In this document: positions 9,000 to 16,832 of the stretch, piece after piece | Layout of the letters: the number at the start of each line of letters is the position of its first letter | How positions within the stretch are numbered: position 1 is the first letter of the stretch | Source of the DNA: Lactobacillus sp. ESL0679 | GTDB taxonomy: Bacteria > Bacillota > Bacilli > Lactobacillales > Lactobacillaceae | NCBI RefSeq assembly: GCF_029433515.1 | Contig: NZ_JAQTIG010000008.1 | Span: 1-64,000 of the forward strand | Length of the DNA: 64,000 bases | Direction of reading: 5' to 3' | Made by a program: the position numbers and the translations under genes | The notes under the pieces: model-generated | Seen by the model: only the letters and a program-made list of their open reading frames with translations | Databases searched by the model: none | What the model was told of the DNA's origin: nothing

Positions 9000-9543
9000 T
9001 AACTTGATGAATTATTTACCAGATTACTACCAAGATGTGTACGAAATGCAGGCAATTATGCATGCACACGGGCAAGTCTTAGATGAATTTGAGAGTAGGC
9101 AAATTCGGACGCTACTCAATCAATTTGTCACGCAGACCGATAGCAAGGGCATTGCAGTATTTGAAAATCAGGTTGGTGTGCAGCCAAGTCCTGGTGATGA
9201 TTTAGCTACCAGACAGAACAGAGTGCTGATGCACTTACTGCCACCAAGACCAATAACAATCAGATATTTGCGAGAGTTATTTCAGACATTGAAAATACCA
9301 GTCAACATTACGATTGATTATGGTCAAAGAAACGCTATCGTTGAAGGCAATAGTAGCAGTATTACTGATACGCAAATTGACAATATACGTTATATTTTGA
9401 ACGTTTATTTGCCAGCTAATATGATTTATGAAATCAAGATTGCCTTGAAGCAGGCACTAATTGGTAATGACTTATTTATTGGCATTGGCATGAAGTCAAA
9501 AGTAACAACGGTAATTGATGCGAATGTGTCGCAGATTTTTTAA
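8992..9543 (+). CDS. DUF2313 tail protein (XkdU/YmfQ-like)
   Basis: A 183-residue protein overlapping the baseplate J gene by eight bases. NYLPDYYQDVYEMQAI at the N-terminus is the typical beginning of DUF2313 (YmfQ/XkdU, gpI-like) proteins, which link the baseplate wedge to the tail fibres. Gene order baseplate J, DUF2313, fibre is conserved in myovirus-type prophages of Firmicutes. Confidence 0.85.
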   Translation: MSNNLMNYLPDYYQDVYEMQAIMHAHGQVLDEFESRQIRTLLNQFVTQTDSKGIAVFENQVGVQPSPGDDLATRQNRVLMHLLPPRPITIRYLRELFQTLKIPVNITIDYGQRNAIVEGNSSSITDTQIDNIRYILNVYLPANMIYEIKIALKQALIGNDLFIGIGMKSKVTTVIDANVSQIF

Positions 9544-9558
9544 AGGAAGTGATAAAAA

Positions 9559-11949
9559 TTGTCAAAATATAATAAGACCGTACTGACGAATGCTGGGATT
9601 GACTTAGCTAAGAAAGTAAACGCTGGACGAGCCAAATTCAGCATTACTAAAGCAGCTACTAGTTCAGAGAACTTGTCTGATAAAAGCATTGCAGACTTGC
9701 AGAATATGACTGAACTGCCAAGCATTATGCAATATGGCTTGATTACTGACGTTGAGGACTCAGCGTTAGATAAAGATACCGTAATTGGCATGGATTTAAA
9801 GTTCAATAACAAAGAATTGGCACATGGTTACAGCGTTAATGCGATTGGCTTGTATGCCAAAGAAGATGGAGGCAACGAATTTTTGTATGCCATTGCCACA
9901 GCTGTTGATCCGGAGCATATGCCTGACTTTAACAACAAGGCAATGTTCCAATTCAACATAACTATGTATGTGGTAGTTGGGCAGTCTAGTAGTGTTACGA
10001 TTAACGTCACTGAAGAAGGCGTGGCGACTAAGCAAGATTTGGCAGCAGTTGAAGTAGAAGTAGGCAAAAAAGCTAACGCCACCGATGTTTATGATAAGAC
10101 TACCATTAACCAGAAGTTTGGACTTAAAGCTAATAAAACTGACGTTACCAATCAAATCAATCAAGCTAAGGGTGAGGCTGAAAAATATGCTTACGACCAA
10201 GCTAAAATTAACGATGATAACTTTAAAGCGTTAAAGCAGCGAGTTGATACTGACGAAACTACTAAGGCCAATAAAGCCGATGTTTATAATAAGCAAGAAG
10301 TTGACGATAAAGTTGCTGCAGCAGGTAAAGTTAAATCGGTAAATGGTGGCATGGGTGATGTGCAGCTAGGTGGAACTAACCTTTTTATCAAATCGACATT
10401 GCAACATGGCTGGCTAGACCATACAGCTCAAGGCGGCGTCCAGTATAGTGAAGTTGATTATCATACGGACTATATTTGGGTAAATGGTAAATCAAAATTT
10501 ACCTTAATCTTTTATCAACCCAGTGAGTACGTCAAAAGTCACTATACCAATGCTCAAATCGACTTTTATGATGAAAACCAAAGTTGGATAGGTCGGGTTG
10601 ATACTGGTAATGGATGGATAGTGGAAGCTGATGATATATGGCTTCCCTTTAGTCTAGCTGATGGTACTTTTTGGCTGCGAGTATCGATAAACTACGGCAG
10701 CACGGCTGAAAAAGATAGCAGTAAAACTAAACTTGAGTACGGTACAGTTGTGACGGATTGGTCACCAGCTCCAGAAGACATGATTAGTGATAAGGATTTT
10801 GAGCAGTTCAAGCAAGACAATCAGAATGCTTTGAATAGCAAAGCGACACCTAATGATGTGGCTCAAGCTGAAAATCGTGCTAATGCTCATGCAGACAGTG
10901 TTGCAGGCACTGCACAATCGAATGCCCAAAATTATACTAGTTCTCAGTTAGCTAATTACTATAATAAACAACAAGCTGACAATGCCTTAACTCAAAAAGC
11001 ACCTTCGACCGTTGATGGTCATGATGTGGCGCACCTGCTGCACAACTTCGTTTCTCTATGGGGCGGCGATGCCGAACGTGAGCCACAAATCAACGGAAAT
11101 TCAACCCACTTTTTCGATCAAATTGAACTGGTCGGTAGAGTACTTACTGCCAGTGGATTTTTTTCGACAGATAGTAACAATTTCACGTTCCCAATTCGAA
11201 AAGATGACGGGAGTTATTCAAATGAACAGTTGGCTACTGCATTAAAGTTAATCAGTGAATATGTGTATGCTGCTAAAGGTTATACAGATACAAGTGTCAA
11301 TGCGATACCTCGTTATTCTGAAAATTTATTAATTAATTCTTCGACTTACTTACAGTCAATTGGTGGGAATGGGCTGATAAATGAAACTAAGGTACCAGCT
11401 GCTAAGGGAGATAAGTTTTCCATCGGTGCTTGGATTGATAACACTAAAGACGCAGGCGATGATTGCGTTGCAATATGGCTTTACGATGCTCAAGATACAG
11501 CTATTGCTGTTGCTAAAGGGAATGTTATTGCAGCTGGAAAATCAGGATACTCAAACGTAACTACTACTATTAGCTATGATCAAACTACTTATGTTACAGC
11601 TCATATTTCTGGAACAGGTACGCAGTATAAAGAAGTTAAGTTGGCGAAATGGGAAAATGGTTTGCCGCCTAATATGACGTATAATCATAATCCTGCTGAT
11701 GAGGAATTGGATGCTAATCTAGCTTTAGATAAAGCTAAGAAGTATGCAGATAGTGCAGCAACTAGCGCTCAAAACAATGCTAACAGCTATACTAATGGTA
11801 TTTTGATTGCGCCTAAACAAGATATTAGCAATCTTAAAGGACGTGTAACTGCATTGGAAAATCGCGAGTATGCTAAAGATGCAGGTACCGATGCCGACGC
11901 GTTAACATATTCGCAAGCACACCCTAGTGTGATTGTGTTTGGCGACTAG
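9559..11949 (+). CDS. Tail fibre / receptor-binding protein
   Basis: A 796-residue protein with a TTG start at 9559 after AGGAAGTGA. The N-terminus (YNKTVLTNAGIDLAKK) resembles the domain that anchors side fibres to the baseplate. Residues about 160-260 contain repeated heptad-like NKADVYNKQEVD-type segments, suggesting a trimeric stalk. Two strand-rich modules, at about 270-407 and 585-700, each begin with an NL-I-ST/NSST-type segment and end with a Trp-Ser-Pro or Trp-Glu-Asn segment; they look like carbohydrate-binding modules. The ending (YAKDAGTDADALTYSQAHPS) is common to lactobacillus phage fibres. It probably sets host range. Confidence 0.82.
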   Translation: MSKYNKTVLTNAGIDLAKKVNAGRAKFSITKAATSSENLSDKSIADLQNMTELPSIMQYGLITDVEDSALDKDTVIGMDLKFNNKELAHGYSVNAIGLYAKEDGGNEFLYAIATAVDPEHMPDFNNKAMFQFNITMYVVVGQSSSVTINVTEEGVATKQDLAAVEVEVGKKANATDVYDKTTINQKFGLKANKTDVTNQINQAKGEAEKYAYDQAKINDDNFKALKQRVDTDETTKANKADVYNKQEVDDKVAAAGKVKSVNGGMGDVQLGGTNLFIKSTLQHGWLDHTAQGGVQYSEVDYHTDYIWVNGKSKFTLIFYQPSEYVKSHYTNAQIDFYDENQSWIGRVDTGNGWIVEADDIWLPFSLADGTFWLRVSINYGSTAEKDSSKTKLEYGTVVTDWSPAPEDMISDKDFEQFKQDNQNALNSKATPNDVAQAENRANAHADSVAGTAQSNAQNYTSSQLANYYNKQQADNALTQKAPSTVDGHDVAHLLHNFVSLWGGDAEREPQINGNSTHFFDQIELVGRVLTASGFFSTDSNNFTFPIRKDDGSYSNEQLATALKLISEYVYAAKGYTDTSVNAIPRYSENLLINSSTYLQSIGGNGLINETKVPAAKGDKFSIGAWIDNTKDAGDDCVAIWLYDAQDTAIAVAKGNVIAAGKSGYSNVTTTISYDQTTYVTAHISGTGTQYKEVKLAKWENGLPPNMTYNHNPADEELDANLALDKAKKYADSAATSAQNNANSYTNGILIAPKQDISNLKGRVTALENREYAKDAGTDADALTYSQAHPSVIVFGD

Positions 11950-11964
11950 AAAGGAGCGGAATAA

Positions 11965-12339
11965 ATGATTTTTAACGGTAAAAAGCATAGTCATTTTTTC
12001 TTAAATGGTTTTAAGTTTGAGTACAGTCTGAGAGATTTAATTGGTAAAACTATTACGGTTAAGACTGACACCCAAGCTTATGATGAGCATGGTCATCAAA
12101 TTGCGATTGCTAATAACAATCAAATAGTCAAAGTGGTCAATTATTTAGAAAATAAAGATGTTCGGTTAATTTACGCTTGGGTTTTTACCACTAATCAAGA
12201 GTCTGAATATTGCTATTTAAAGCCAGAAAATATTTTGTTTGGTAATCAGCTTGATGCTTTAAGTAAAAATGGGGGGGTAAAAGCCCTAGCTATCAGCCTT
12301 CTTAGACGTTTCTTTAGCATGGAGGTGATTCCATGCTGA
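11965..12339 (+). CDS. Small fibre-associated phage protein, NGK-H-NG type (first copy)
   Basis: A 124-residue protein of unknown function following the fibre gene (AAAGGAGCG before ATG 11965). Its first 18 residues (FNGKKHSHFFLNGFKF) share a pattern NGK...H.F..G.K with the next gene. The middle (TITVKTDTQAYDEHGHQIAI) resembles a small beta-rich domain. A run of seven G residues at about 12270 encodes Gly-Gly in the C-terminal part, after which the protein ends with SLLRRFFSMEVIPC inside the next gene's ribosome binding region. It may be a fibre chaperone or accessory adhesin; this is inference. Confidence 0.6.
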   Translation: MIFNGKKHSHFFLNGFKFEYSLRDLIGKTITVKTDTQAYDEHGHQIAIANNNQIVKVVNYLENKDVRLIYAWVFTTNQESEYCYLKPENILFGNQLDALSKNGGVKALAISLLRRFFSMEVIPC

Positions 12340-12713
12340 TGTACAATGGCAAGCAATATGACCATTTATTTTATGCTGGACAGAAGCTAATGCTGGAAAA
12401 TTATTTACCAAAATATTTTAGTTTTACAAATAGTGGCAATCAAAATGCAAAAGAATATTCTTTAAATTTATATGATGGTAAACCAGTTTTTATCAAATCT
12501 GATAAAAATATTTTAGGAGTTGATTCTGCTTATGTAGAATTTGGTAATTTTCATCGAGTAATGATAAATCAAATTGTTAGTTATAATGATGAAGATTACG
12601 CTCTGGTTAGATGTATATCCCATGCTGCAGATTATGCAGGTGGTGACATCTATACTGAAATTACTTGGATTAAAATGAGCGATTTTGGCGGAGCGGTATT
12701 AATAGAAAATTAA
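12333..12713 (+). CDS. Small fibre-associated phage protein, NGK-H-NG type (second copy)
   Basis: A 126-residue protein starting at ATG 12333 (GGAGGTGAT upstream), overlapping the previous gene by seven bases. The N-terminus (MYNGKQYDHLFYAGQKL) repeats the NGK...H.F..G.K pattern of the preceding protein, but the rest differs, so the two may share an attachment segment with different effector parts. Function unknown. An intrinsic terminator follows directly after its stop. Confidence 0.6.
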   Translation: MLMYNGKQYDHLFYAGQKLMLENYLPKYFSFTNSGNQNAKEYSLNLYDGKPVFIKSDKNILGVDSAYVEFGNFHRVMINQIVSYNDEDYALVRCISHAADYAGGDIYTEITWIKMSDFGGAVLIEN

Positions 12714-12716
12714 TTT

Positions 12717-12739
12717 GCACTCTTAATGAGTGCTTTTTT
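12717..12739 (+). terminator. Intrinsic terminator inside the late prophage operon
   Basis: GCACTC at 12717-12722 and GAGTGC at 12728-12733 form a six-pair stem with a five-base loop, followed by six T residues. It separates the fibre cluster from the XkdX/lysis genes, so lysis gene expression would depend on partial read-through, antitermination or a second promoter. Confidence 0.8.
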
Positions 12740-12759
12740 AATAGAAAGGATTTTTTAAA

Positions 12760-13176
12760 ATGACAGAAGAAGCAAAAACATATATTTATTACAGAAGTGA
12801 CAATCAAGTGCCGTATGCAATTGATAGAGAGGAACAGCCTTTTGGTGATTATATTCCATATCCTTTTGTGGCTGAGGCACCAGACCCGTCAATTCAATCG
12901 CCTAAGTATGACTGGAATAAGCGTGAATGGTTTGAATATCAGCCTGATGCGCAGGGGCAATTGATCAATCAACTGTCAGCTGATGTTGAAAACGTAAAGA
13001 CTGATACAGAATCAATTAAGGAAGATAAGACGGCAATTGACCAGACACTTACTTCGCTTCAAACAGGGCAAACAACAATTGGACAACAGGTCGGCAATGT
13101 TGTTGATATGATGTCACAAATGATGGCAGCCATGGCAGAAACACCCACAGCTGATACTGGAAAGGAAGCTAAATAA
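12760..13176 (+). CDS. Phage protein with coiled-coil C-terminal half (XkdW position)
   Basis: A 138-residue protein after GAAAGGA. Residues 1-65 contain Tyr/Pro-rich segments (YIPYPFVAEAPDP, YDWNKREWFEY) seen in small phage tail proteins next to fibres. Residues 70-125 are rich in Gln, Thr, Asp and Met with heptad spacing, probably a coiled coil. It lies where PBSX has XkdW. Specific function is not known. Confidence 0.6.
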   Translation: MTEEAKTYIYYRSDNQVPYAIDREEQPFGDYIPYPFVAEAPDPSIQSPKYDWNKREWFEYQPDAQGQLINQLSADVENVKTDTESIKEDKTAIDQTLTSLQTGQTTIGQQVGNVVDMMSQMMAAMAETPTADTGKEAK

Positions 13177-13358
13177 TGTTTAATTTGAAACAATTTGCAC
13201 CAATGATGGAAAAAGTATATCAATCACTTTATAATTCAAAGATTTACGATAAAGCTAAAATTGCTTCGTTTGTAGCACTGGGCACGATTGACGCTGCAGC
13301 GTATAAACGAATTATAGGGGAAGATTATTCAGAAGCATCTACTGAAAATAGTAAGTAG
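13176..13358 (+). CDS. XkdX family phage protein
   Basis: A 60-residue protein; its ATG overlaps the previous stop (TAATG). It has the XkdX pattern: LY-type segment with a lysine, then IASFVALGTIDAAAYKRIIGEDY, matching the 'xxG.I....Y..I.GE.Y' ending of the family. XkdX proteins are small conserved late proteins in PBSX-type prophages with no established function. Confidence 0.75.
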   Translation: MFNLKQFAPMMEKVYQSLYNSKIYDKAKIASFVALGTIDAAAYKRIIGEDYSEASTENSK

Positions 13359-13369
13359 GTGCTATTTTA

Positions 13370-13747
13370 TTGGACTGGAACAGCTTGATACAAGTAATTA
13401 TAGAATCAGGTATTATTCAATTTTTTGTTGGTCTTTGGACCGGTCATCGTAAAAAAGTAAAAACAAATCAGCAATTAACTTCAGAAATACCAGACATTGA
13501 GAAGACATTAAAAAATCTGAACAACAAGCTAAATGATATTGGTGACGGTGTAAAAGAAGTGTTGCATTCAGAATTAGATGGCTTGTGTTTTAAAATCAAA
13601 CGTCAAGATGGTGGCACGGAAGAGCAAAACAATCGTTTGGATAATATCTACAAGAGTTATAAGGCACTACATGGTAATGGTGCTGGAACCAAATTATATG
13701 AAGAAACTAAAAAATTACCGATTATTGATAAGGAGACTGAAAGATGA
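13370..13747 (+). CDS. Phage membrane-associated protein next to holin (XhlA position)
   Basis: A 125-residue protein starting with TTG at 13370 (AGGTG upstream). A short hydrophobic segment at residues 5-24 (LIQVIIESGIIQFFVGLW) is followed by a charged region with heptads (LKNLNNKLNDIGDGVKEVL) and a soluble tail. It overlaps the holin start by four bases. Position is that of XhlA, a lysis-helper protein; sequence does not prove it. It could also be a second holin component. Confidence 0.55.
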   Translation: MDWNSLIQVIIESGIIQFFVGLWTGHRKKVKTNQQLTSEIPDIEKTLKNLNNKLNDIGDGVKEVLHSELDGLCFKIKRQDGGTEEQNNRLDNIYKSYKALHGNGAGTKLYEETKKLPIIDKETER

Positions 13748-14151
13748 GCATTAAAGATTATTTAGACTTAGGTTATGCAGGTTTAGTAGTTGTTGCTATT
13801 GTGGCTTATGTTGGCGTTAAGGTCTACGGCGAACATCATACTATTAAAAATAAATGGGTGGCTGAAATTCCTAATTTAGCAGCGGCCTTTGTTCACGAAG
13901 CAGAAACTACTGGCGGTGATGGCACAAAAAAGATGGACATCGTAATCACTAGTGTGGTAAATATTTTAACCAGTCACGGTGTCAAAATTGATCCTACCAT
14001 TGAAGCTGCGATTAAGGCGTATGCCGAAAAGGAAGTAGCTAAGATGAATGCCAATAAACCTACTACAAAACCAGCCGATAAAGCAGAATCAGTAGATAAT
14101 TTTGACGAAACTAAGGTTAAAGATGAAGTAGGAACTGATAGCAATGCTTAA
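13744..14151 (+). CDS. Phage holin, LLH family
   Basis: A 135-residue protein with one strong N-terminal transmembrane segment (residues 8-27, YAGLVVVAIVAYVGVKVYG) and a long charged C-terminal part with a pattern of LLH-family holins (KNKWVAEIPNLAAAFVHEAE, DIVITSVVNILTSHG). Holins permeabilise the membrane so that endolysin can reach the wall at the end of the lytic cycle. It is followed with an eight-base overlap by the endolysin gene, the usual lysis cassette. Confidence 0.82.
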   Translation: MSIKDYLDLGYAGLVVVAIVAYVGVKVYGEHHTIKNKWVAEIPNLAAAFVHEAETTGGDGTKKMDIVITSVVNILTSHGVKIDPTIEAAIKAYAEKEVAKMNANKPTTKPADKAESVDNFDETKVKDEVGTDSNA

Positions 14152-15196
14152 TGTTATTGACGTTTCGAACAATAATGCAGGTCTTGACCTAACTAAAATC
14201 AAAGCTGATGGCGTGATTGCGAAAGTAGCCGAAGGTACCAATTTTACTGATTGGACCATGCCTACTTTTATGAGGCAAGCTGATAAAGCACATATACTTA
14301 AAGGCCTGTATTTTTTCGCAAGACCTGGTGATTGGAAAATACAAGCTGATTTCTTTCTCAGAATTGCCAAACCATACCTCAGTGATGTTATCTTGGTGCT
14401 TGATTATGAGAGCACCGTAGTAAATTATGGCGGTGTGCAGTGGGCTAAGAACTGGCTTGACTATGTTTATAGCAAGACTGGCACTAAGCCATTAATTTAC
14501 ATGGGTCTAGCTGACGAAAATTACTATGATTGGACAACTGTTGCTAAGAAATACTCCTTGTGGGTGGCGCAATACAACGATATGAATATTCATTATGGCT
14601 TCAAGGTTCGTACGCTTTACGGTAAGGTAAATCACTGGCATAAGATGGCCATATTTCAGTACACACCTAACGGTAGACTAACAGGTTATCCAGGACCTTT
14701 GGATTTGGATACTTATTATGGTAAGAAAAGTGATTGGGACAATCATAAGCATAACGATACAGGAAGTGATGAAGAAATGACTTGGAAAGTTAAGGTACCG
14801 ATTACGGCATACGGTGGCTTTTTAGTAACCAAGCAAGCTGGAGCTACCTTATGGGACGGACCCAACAATGATAAAAAGCTAGGCATGTTAGGATATGGCA
14901 AACCGATTGTTGTTACTGGGTATGAAAAGGGATTTTACAAAACTAGCAAAGGCTACATTGACCCACGAACTGGGGTCTTTAAGAAAAATCCGTTGCTGGA
15001 TAATCCTGACATCCACAGTGTGATTGAAGTAACTGGTAATGCTAAAGGCCATGCAGAAGCTGATGGTCCAGTGACAGGGCGAAAGTTTAAGAAAGGCGAT
15101 AGGTACAAAGCTTATAAGCTGCGTAAGAACTACCTGCTGATTGGTGCAGGTAAAGATAAATGGATTAATGGCGAAAAAGTAGGATTAATTTTATAA
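14144..15196 (+). CDS. Phage endolysin, GH25 lysozyme
   Basis: A 350-residue N-acetylmuramidase. Residues 1-200 are a GH25 domain with the expected acidic residues: Asp6 in the IDVSNNN start, Asp87 and Glu89 in LVLDYES, and the VAQYN and IFQYT strands. Residues about 215-350 hold two SH3-like or lactobacillus wall-binding segments (WKVKVPITAYGGFLV, RYKAYKLRKNYLLIG). No signal peptide, consistent with export through the holin. A strong terminator follows. It ends the recognisable late module. Confidence 0.92.
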   Translation: MLNVIDVSNNNAGLDLTKIKADGVIAKVAEGTNFTDWTMPTFMRQADKAHILKGLYFFARPGDWKIQADFFLRIAKPYLSDVILVLDYESTVVNYGGVQWAKNWLDYVYSKTGTKPLIYMGLADENYYDWTTVAKKYSLWVAQYNDMNIHYGFKVRTLYGKVNHWHKMAIFQYTPNGRLTGYPGPLDLDTYYGKKSDWDNHKHNDTGSDEEMTWKVKVPITAYGGFLVTKQAGATLWDGPNNDKKLGMLGYGKPIVVTGYEKGFYKTSKGYIDPRTGVFKKNPLLDNPDIHSVIEVTGNAKGHAEADGPVTGRKFKKGDRYKAYKLRKNYLLIGAGKDKWINGEKVGLIL

Positions 15197-15235
15197 TAGC
15201 GATGATATGTTATTTAAACATATTGATACAAAGAA

Positions 15236-15276
15236 AGACCGCTCTGGAGGACAAAACCTCTGGGGCGGCCTTTTTT
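15236..15276 (+). terminator. Terminator after endolysin
   Basis: Arms 15236-15250 and 15257-15271 pair over 15 bases with a few G-U pairs around an ACAAAA loop, followed by TTTTTT. It closes the prophage late operon. Confidence 0.88.
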
Positions 15277-15337
15277 CGTTCATAAATCGAAAAAGATTCA
15301 AAAGGGCCATTATTGATGTAGCAGTGTTAACAGCAAT

Positions 15338-15366
15338 TTTCGAAAAAGAATCAAACGTGTTATAAT
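15338..15366 (+). promoter_or_regulatory. Extended -10 promoter for a small transcript
   Basis: TATAAT at 15361-15366 is preceded by TGT (extended -10, TGN). A weak -35 (TTTCGA, 15338-15343) lies 17 bases upstream. No gene follows on this strand before the terminator at 15465-15496. Confidence 0.6.
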
Positions 15367-15372
15367 TTAGCT

Positions 15373-15496
15373 AATCAAGTAATTGCCACGTTTGTGGCCG
15401 ACAGCAGCTATTAAATTAGCGTAGTAAGCAATCTGATCAGTTACTGAAGCTGTCTTAATAAAACAAATACCACCCGTTAATTCGAGTGGTATTTTT
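15373..15496 (+). ncRNA. Candidate structured small RNA at the prophage end
   Basis: Predicted transcript of about 125 bases between a TATAAT promoter and an intrinsic terminator. It contains a hairpin GCCAC/GTGGC (15385-15398), then a closing stem GACAGC/GCTGTC (15400-15405 with 15449-15454) that encloses two smaller hairpins, GCTA/TAGC (15407-15420) and AGTAA/TTACT (15423-15445), giving a three-way junction shape, and then the terminator stem. No start codon with a ribosome binding site is present. I do not recognise the family. Confidence 0.5.
15465..15496 (+). terminator. Terminator of the candidate small RNA
   Basis: Arms 15465-15476 (AAATACCACCCG) and 15483-15494 (CGAGTGGTATTT) pair with one mismatch around a six-base loop, followed by T residues. 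Confidence 0.8.
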
Positions 15497-15670
15497 GATA
15501 GCTATGTTAGCCAAAATGTTAGCCAACTTTTTTATTTCTTAGGTTTTCTAAAGGTTTCTTTTTATAAAAAATAGCTATTTAAAGGCATTTCTGCTTACTA
15601 AAGTTTTCTAATATTTATATTAGATAGACCACCGGGGTCATTGAAATATGGCGGTAGTGCCTTAAAAAGT

Positions 15671-15708
15671 AAAAAGACTGCGGATATTGACCGCAGCTTT
15701 TTTTACTT
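15671..15708. terminator. Bidirectional terminator
   Basis: CTGCGG (15678-15683) and CCGCAG (15691-15696) around ATATTGA, flanked by A-runs on the left and T-runs on the right, so both strands give a stem followed by U-rich sequence. On the reverse strand it is the likely terminator of the DUF4428 gene. Confidence 0.8.
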
Positions 15709-15720
15709 TAGGTAGCTATT

Positions 15721-15754
15721 AAATCCTTCGTGTTTATGCGCGAAGGAATTTTTT
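15721..15754 (+). terminator. Terminator-like hairpin next to the DUF4428 stop
   Basis: TCCTTCG (15724-15730) and CGAAGGA (15741-15747) with a ten-base loop, followed by TTTTTT on the forward strand. It would stop forward transcription from running into the reverse gene. Confidence 0.65.
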
Positions 15755-15759
15755 GTGTT

Positions 15760-16830
15760 TTATAGATTTAATAATTGCTTCTTCTTAGCATCATATTCTT
15801 CTTGGGTGATTAAGTTATCGTCTAATAGTTGCTTATATTCTCGTATTTCTGCTGGAATATCAGTTGGCGTGGCAGGACTCTGAGATTCTTGTGCTTGCCA
15901 ACCATCTAAAATTGCAATGACATGATTTAAATCTGAATATGCATGTCTAACAATAAAACCATCTGCCTTATTATCTTTAGCATTTAAAAGATTAACACTA
16001 GCGGTTCTACCATTAGTTAGGCTGATAACTACGCTCAGCTTATCGATATATTCATTCATTTTGCCACCAGTGGTACCAGCAATAATGGCACCTGGTGTGC
16101 CAGCAATGATTGCACCAACAGCTGCACGAGTAATAGTGTGGTGCTTAGTTTTATCATGGCCTTTTTCATTTACGTGGTATGAAACAATATCATCGGCATT
16201 TGCAGTAAATATGAGTCCATGAAACAACGTATTATCATAAATTTTTCTTTTTTCAATATCGAAGTAATAACCACCATAGCAAACAGATTCTGCCTTGATA
16301 GAGTCTTGTTCTTGTTTGTGCTGTTGCTTTGCAGCTTTTTCGGCATCTATTTCTGCTTGTTCCTTCTGTGCCTGTTTTAAATAAATATTATGAAAATCTA
16401 CCCCTTGTTTAATAGATTTCCTAAAGTCCTCAATCGTATGTTCAGAAGCCCAGCCATGGGATTGAGTAGCTTTATACTTAGCTGCACAGTCTAGGCAGAC
16501 GTAGGTAGAGTCTTTAAACTTTAGGGGATCATCTACTTTATAAATATCTTTTCCACAAAATGAGCATTGTGCTATAGATTGACGAAAACGATGGCTTACA
16601 GGAGCAACTTTTCTTTTGATAGCTTCTAACTTTACCGGATCATCAATCAATTCTTTTATTTCTGCAATAGTTTGATTGCCTATAAATTTATTCATATGTG
16701 CTTGATTAGCACCACCAGAAAAGTTACCCGTTTCAAAACAGTTTTCACAAATCACACTATCTTTTAAAGAAATTTGAATATCCCAAAAGCCCAACTCTTT
16801 ACCACAAATACCACATTTCTTTGTTGCCAT
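15760..16830 (-). CDS. DUF4428 double zinc-ribbon protein with C-terminal SHOCT domain
   Basis: A 356-residue protein with two DUF4428-type zinc ribbons: residues 6-32 (CGICGK ... CENC) and about 89-118 (CSFCGK ... CLDC). A charged coiled segment follows (about 150-185), then a strand-rich central domain with a glycine-zipper hydrophobic stretch (AAVGAIIAGTPGAIIAGTTGG split over about 240-262) and a SHOCT motif at the end (EYKQLLDDNLITQEEYDAKK). AAGGAGG precedes the ATG. It is transcribed against the phage late genes and lies at the phage end, so it is probably lysogen-expressed cargo. Function is unknown; a superinfection or membrane role is only a guess. Confidence 0.75.
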   Translation of the reverse strand: MATKKCGICGKELGFWDIQISLKDSVICENCFETGNFSGGANQAHMNKFIGNQTIAEIKELIDDPVKLEAIKRKVAPVSHRFRQSIAQCSFCGKDIYKVDDPLKFKDSTYVCLDCAAKYKATQSHGWASEHTIEDFRKSIKQGVDFHNIYLKQAQKEQAEIDAEKAAKQQHKQEQDSIKAESVCYGGYYFDIEKRKIYDNTLFHGLIFTANADDIVSYHVNEKGHDKTKHHTITRAAVGAIIAGTPGAIIAGTTGGKMNEYIDKLSVVISLTNGRTASVNLLNAKDNKADGFIVRHAYSDLNHVIAILDGWQAQESQSPATPTDIPAEIREYKQLLDDNLITQEEYDAKKKQLLNL

Positions 16831-16832
16831 GA

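Larger units (their letters stand above)
15197..15759. other. Gene-free right end of the prophage, 563 bases
   Basis: No convincing open reading frame lies between the endolysin and the reverse DUF4428 gene. The stretch holds four terminator-type hairpins, one consensus promoter, a folded small-RNA candidate, and a short direct repeat (TGTTAGCCAA twice at about 15507-15529). The right attachment site should lie here or just beyond the cargo gene, but without the left end I could not identify a core sequence, and no tRNA 3' end is visible. Confidence 0.7.

Noticed and set aside
15590-15670. Possible tRNA or attachment-site remnant near the prophage right end (short GC-rich segment with small hairpins)
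   Set aside because: No tRNA arms or CCA-type end can be built, and no second copy of the segment is available in the window to define an att core.
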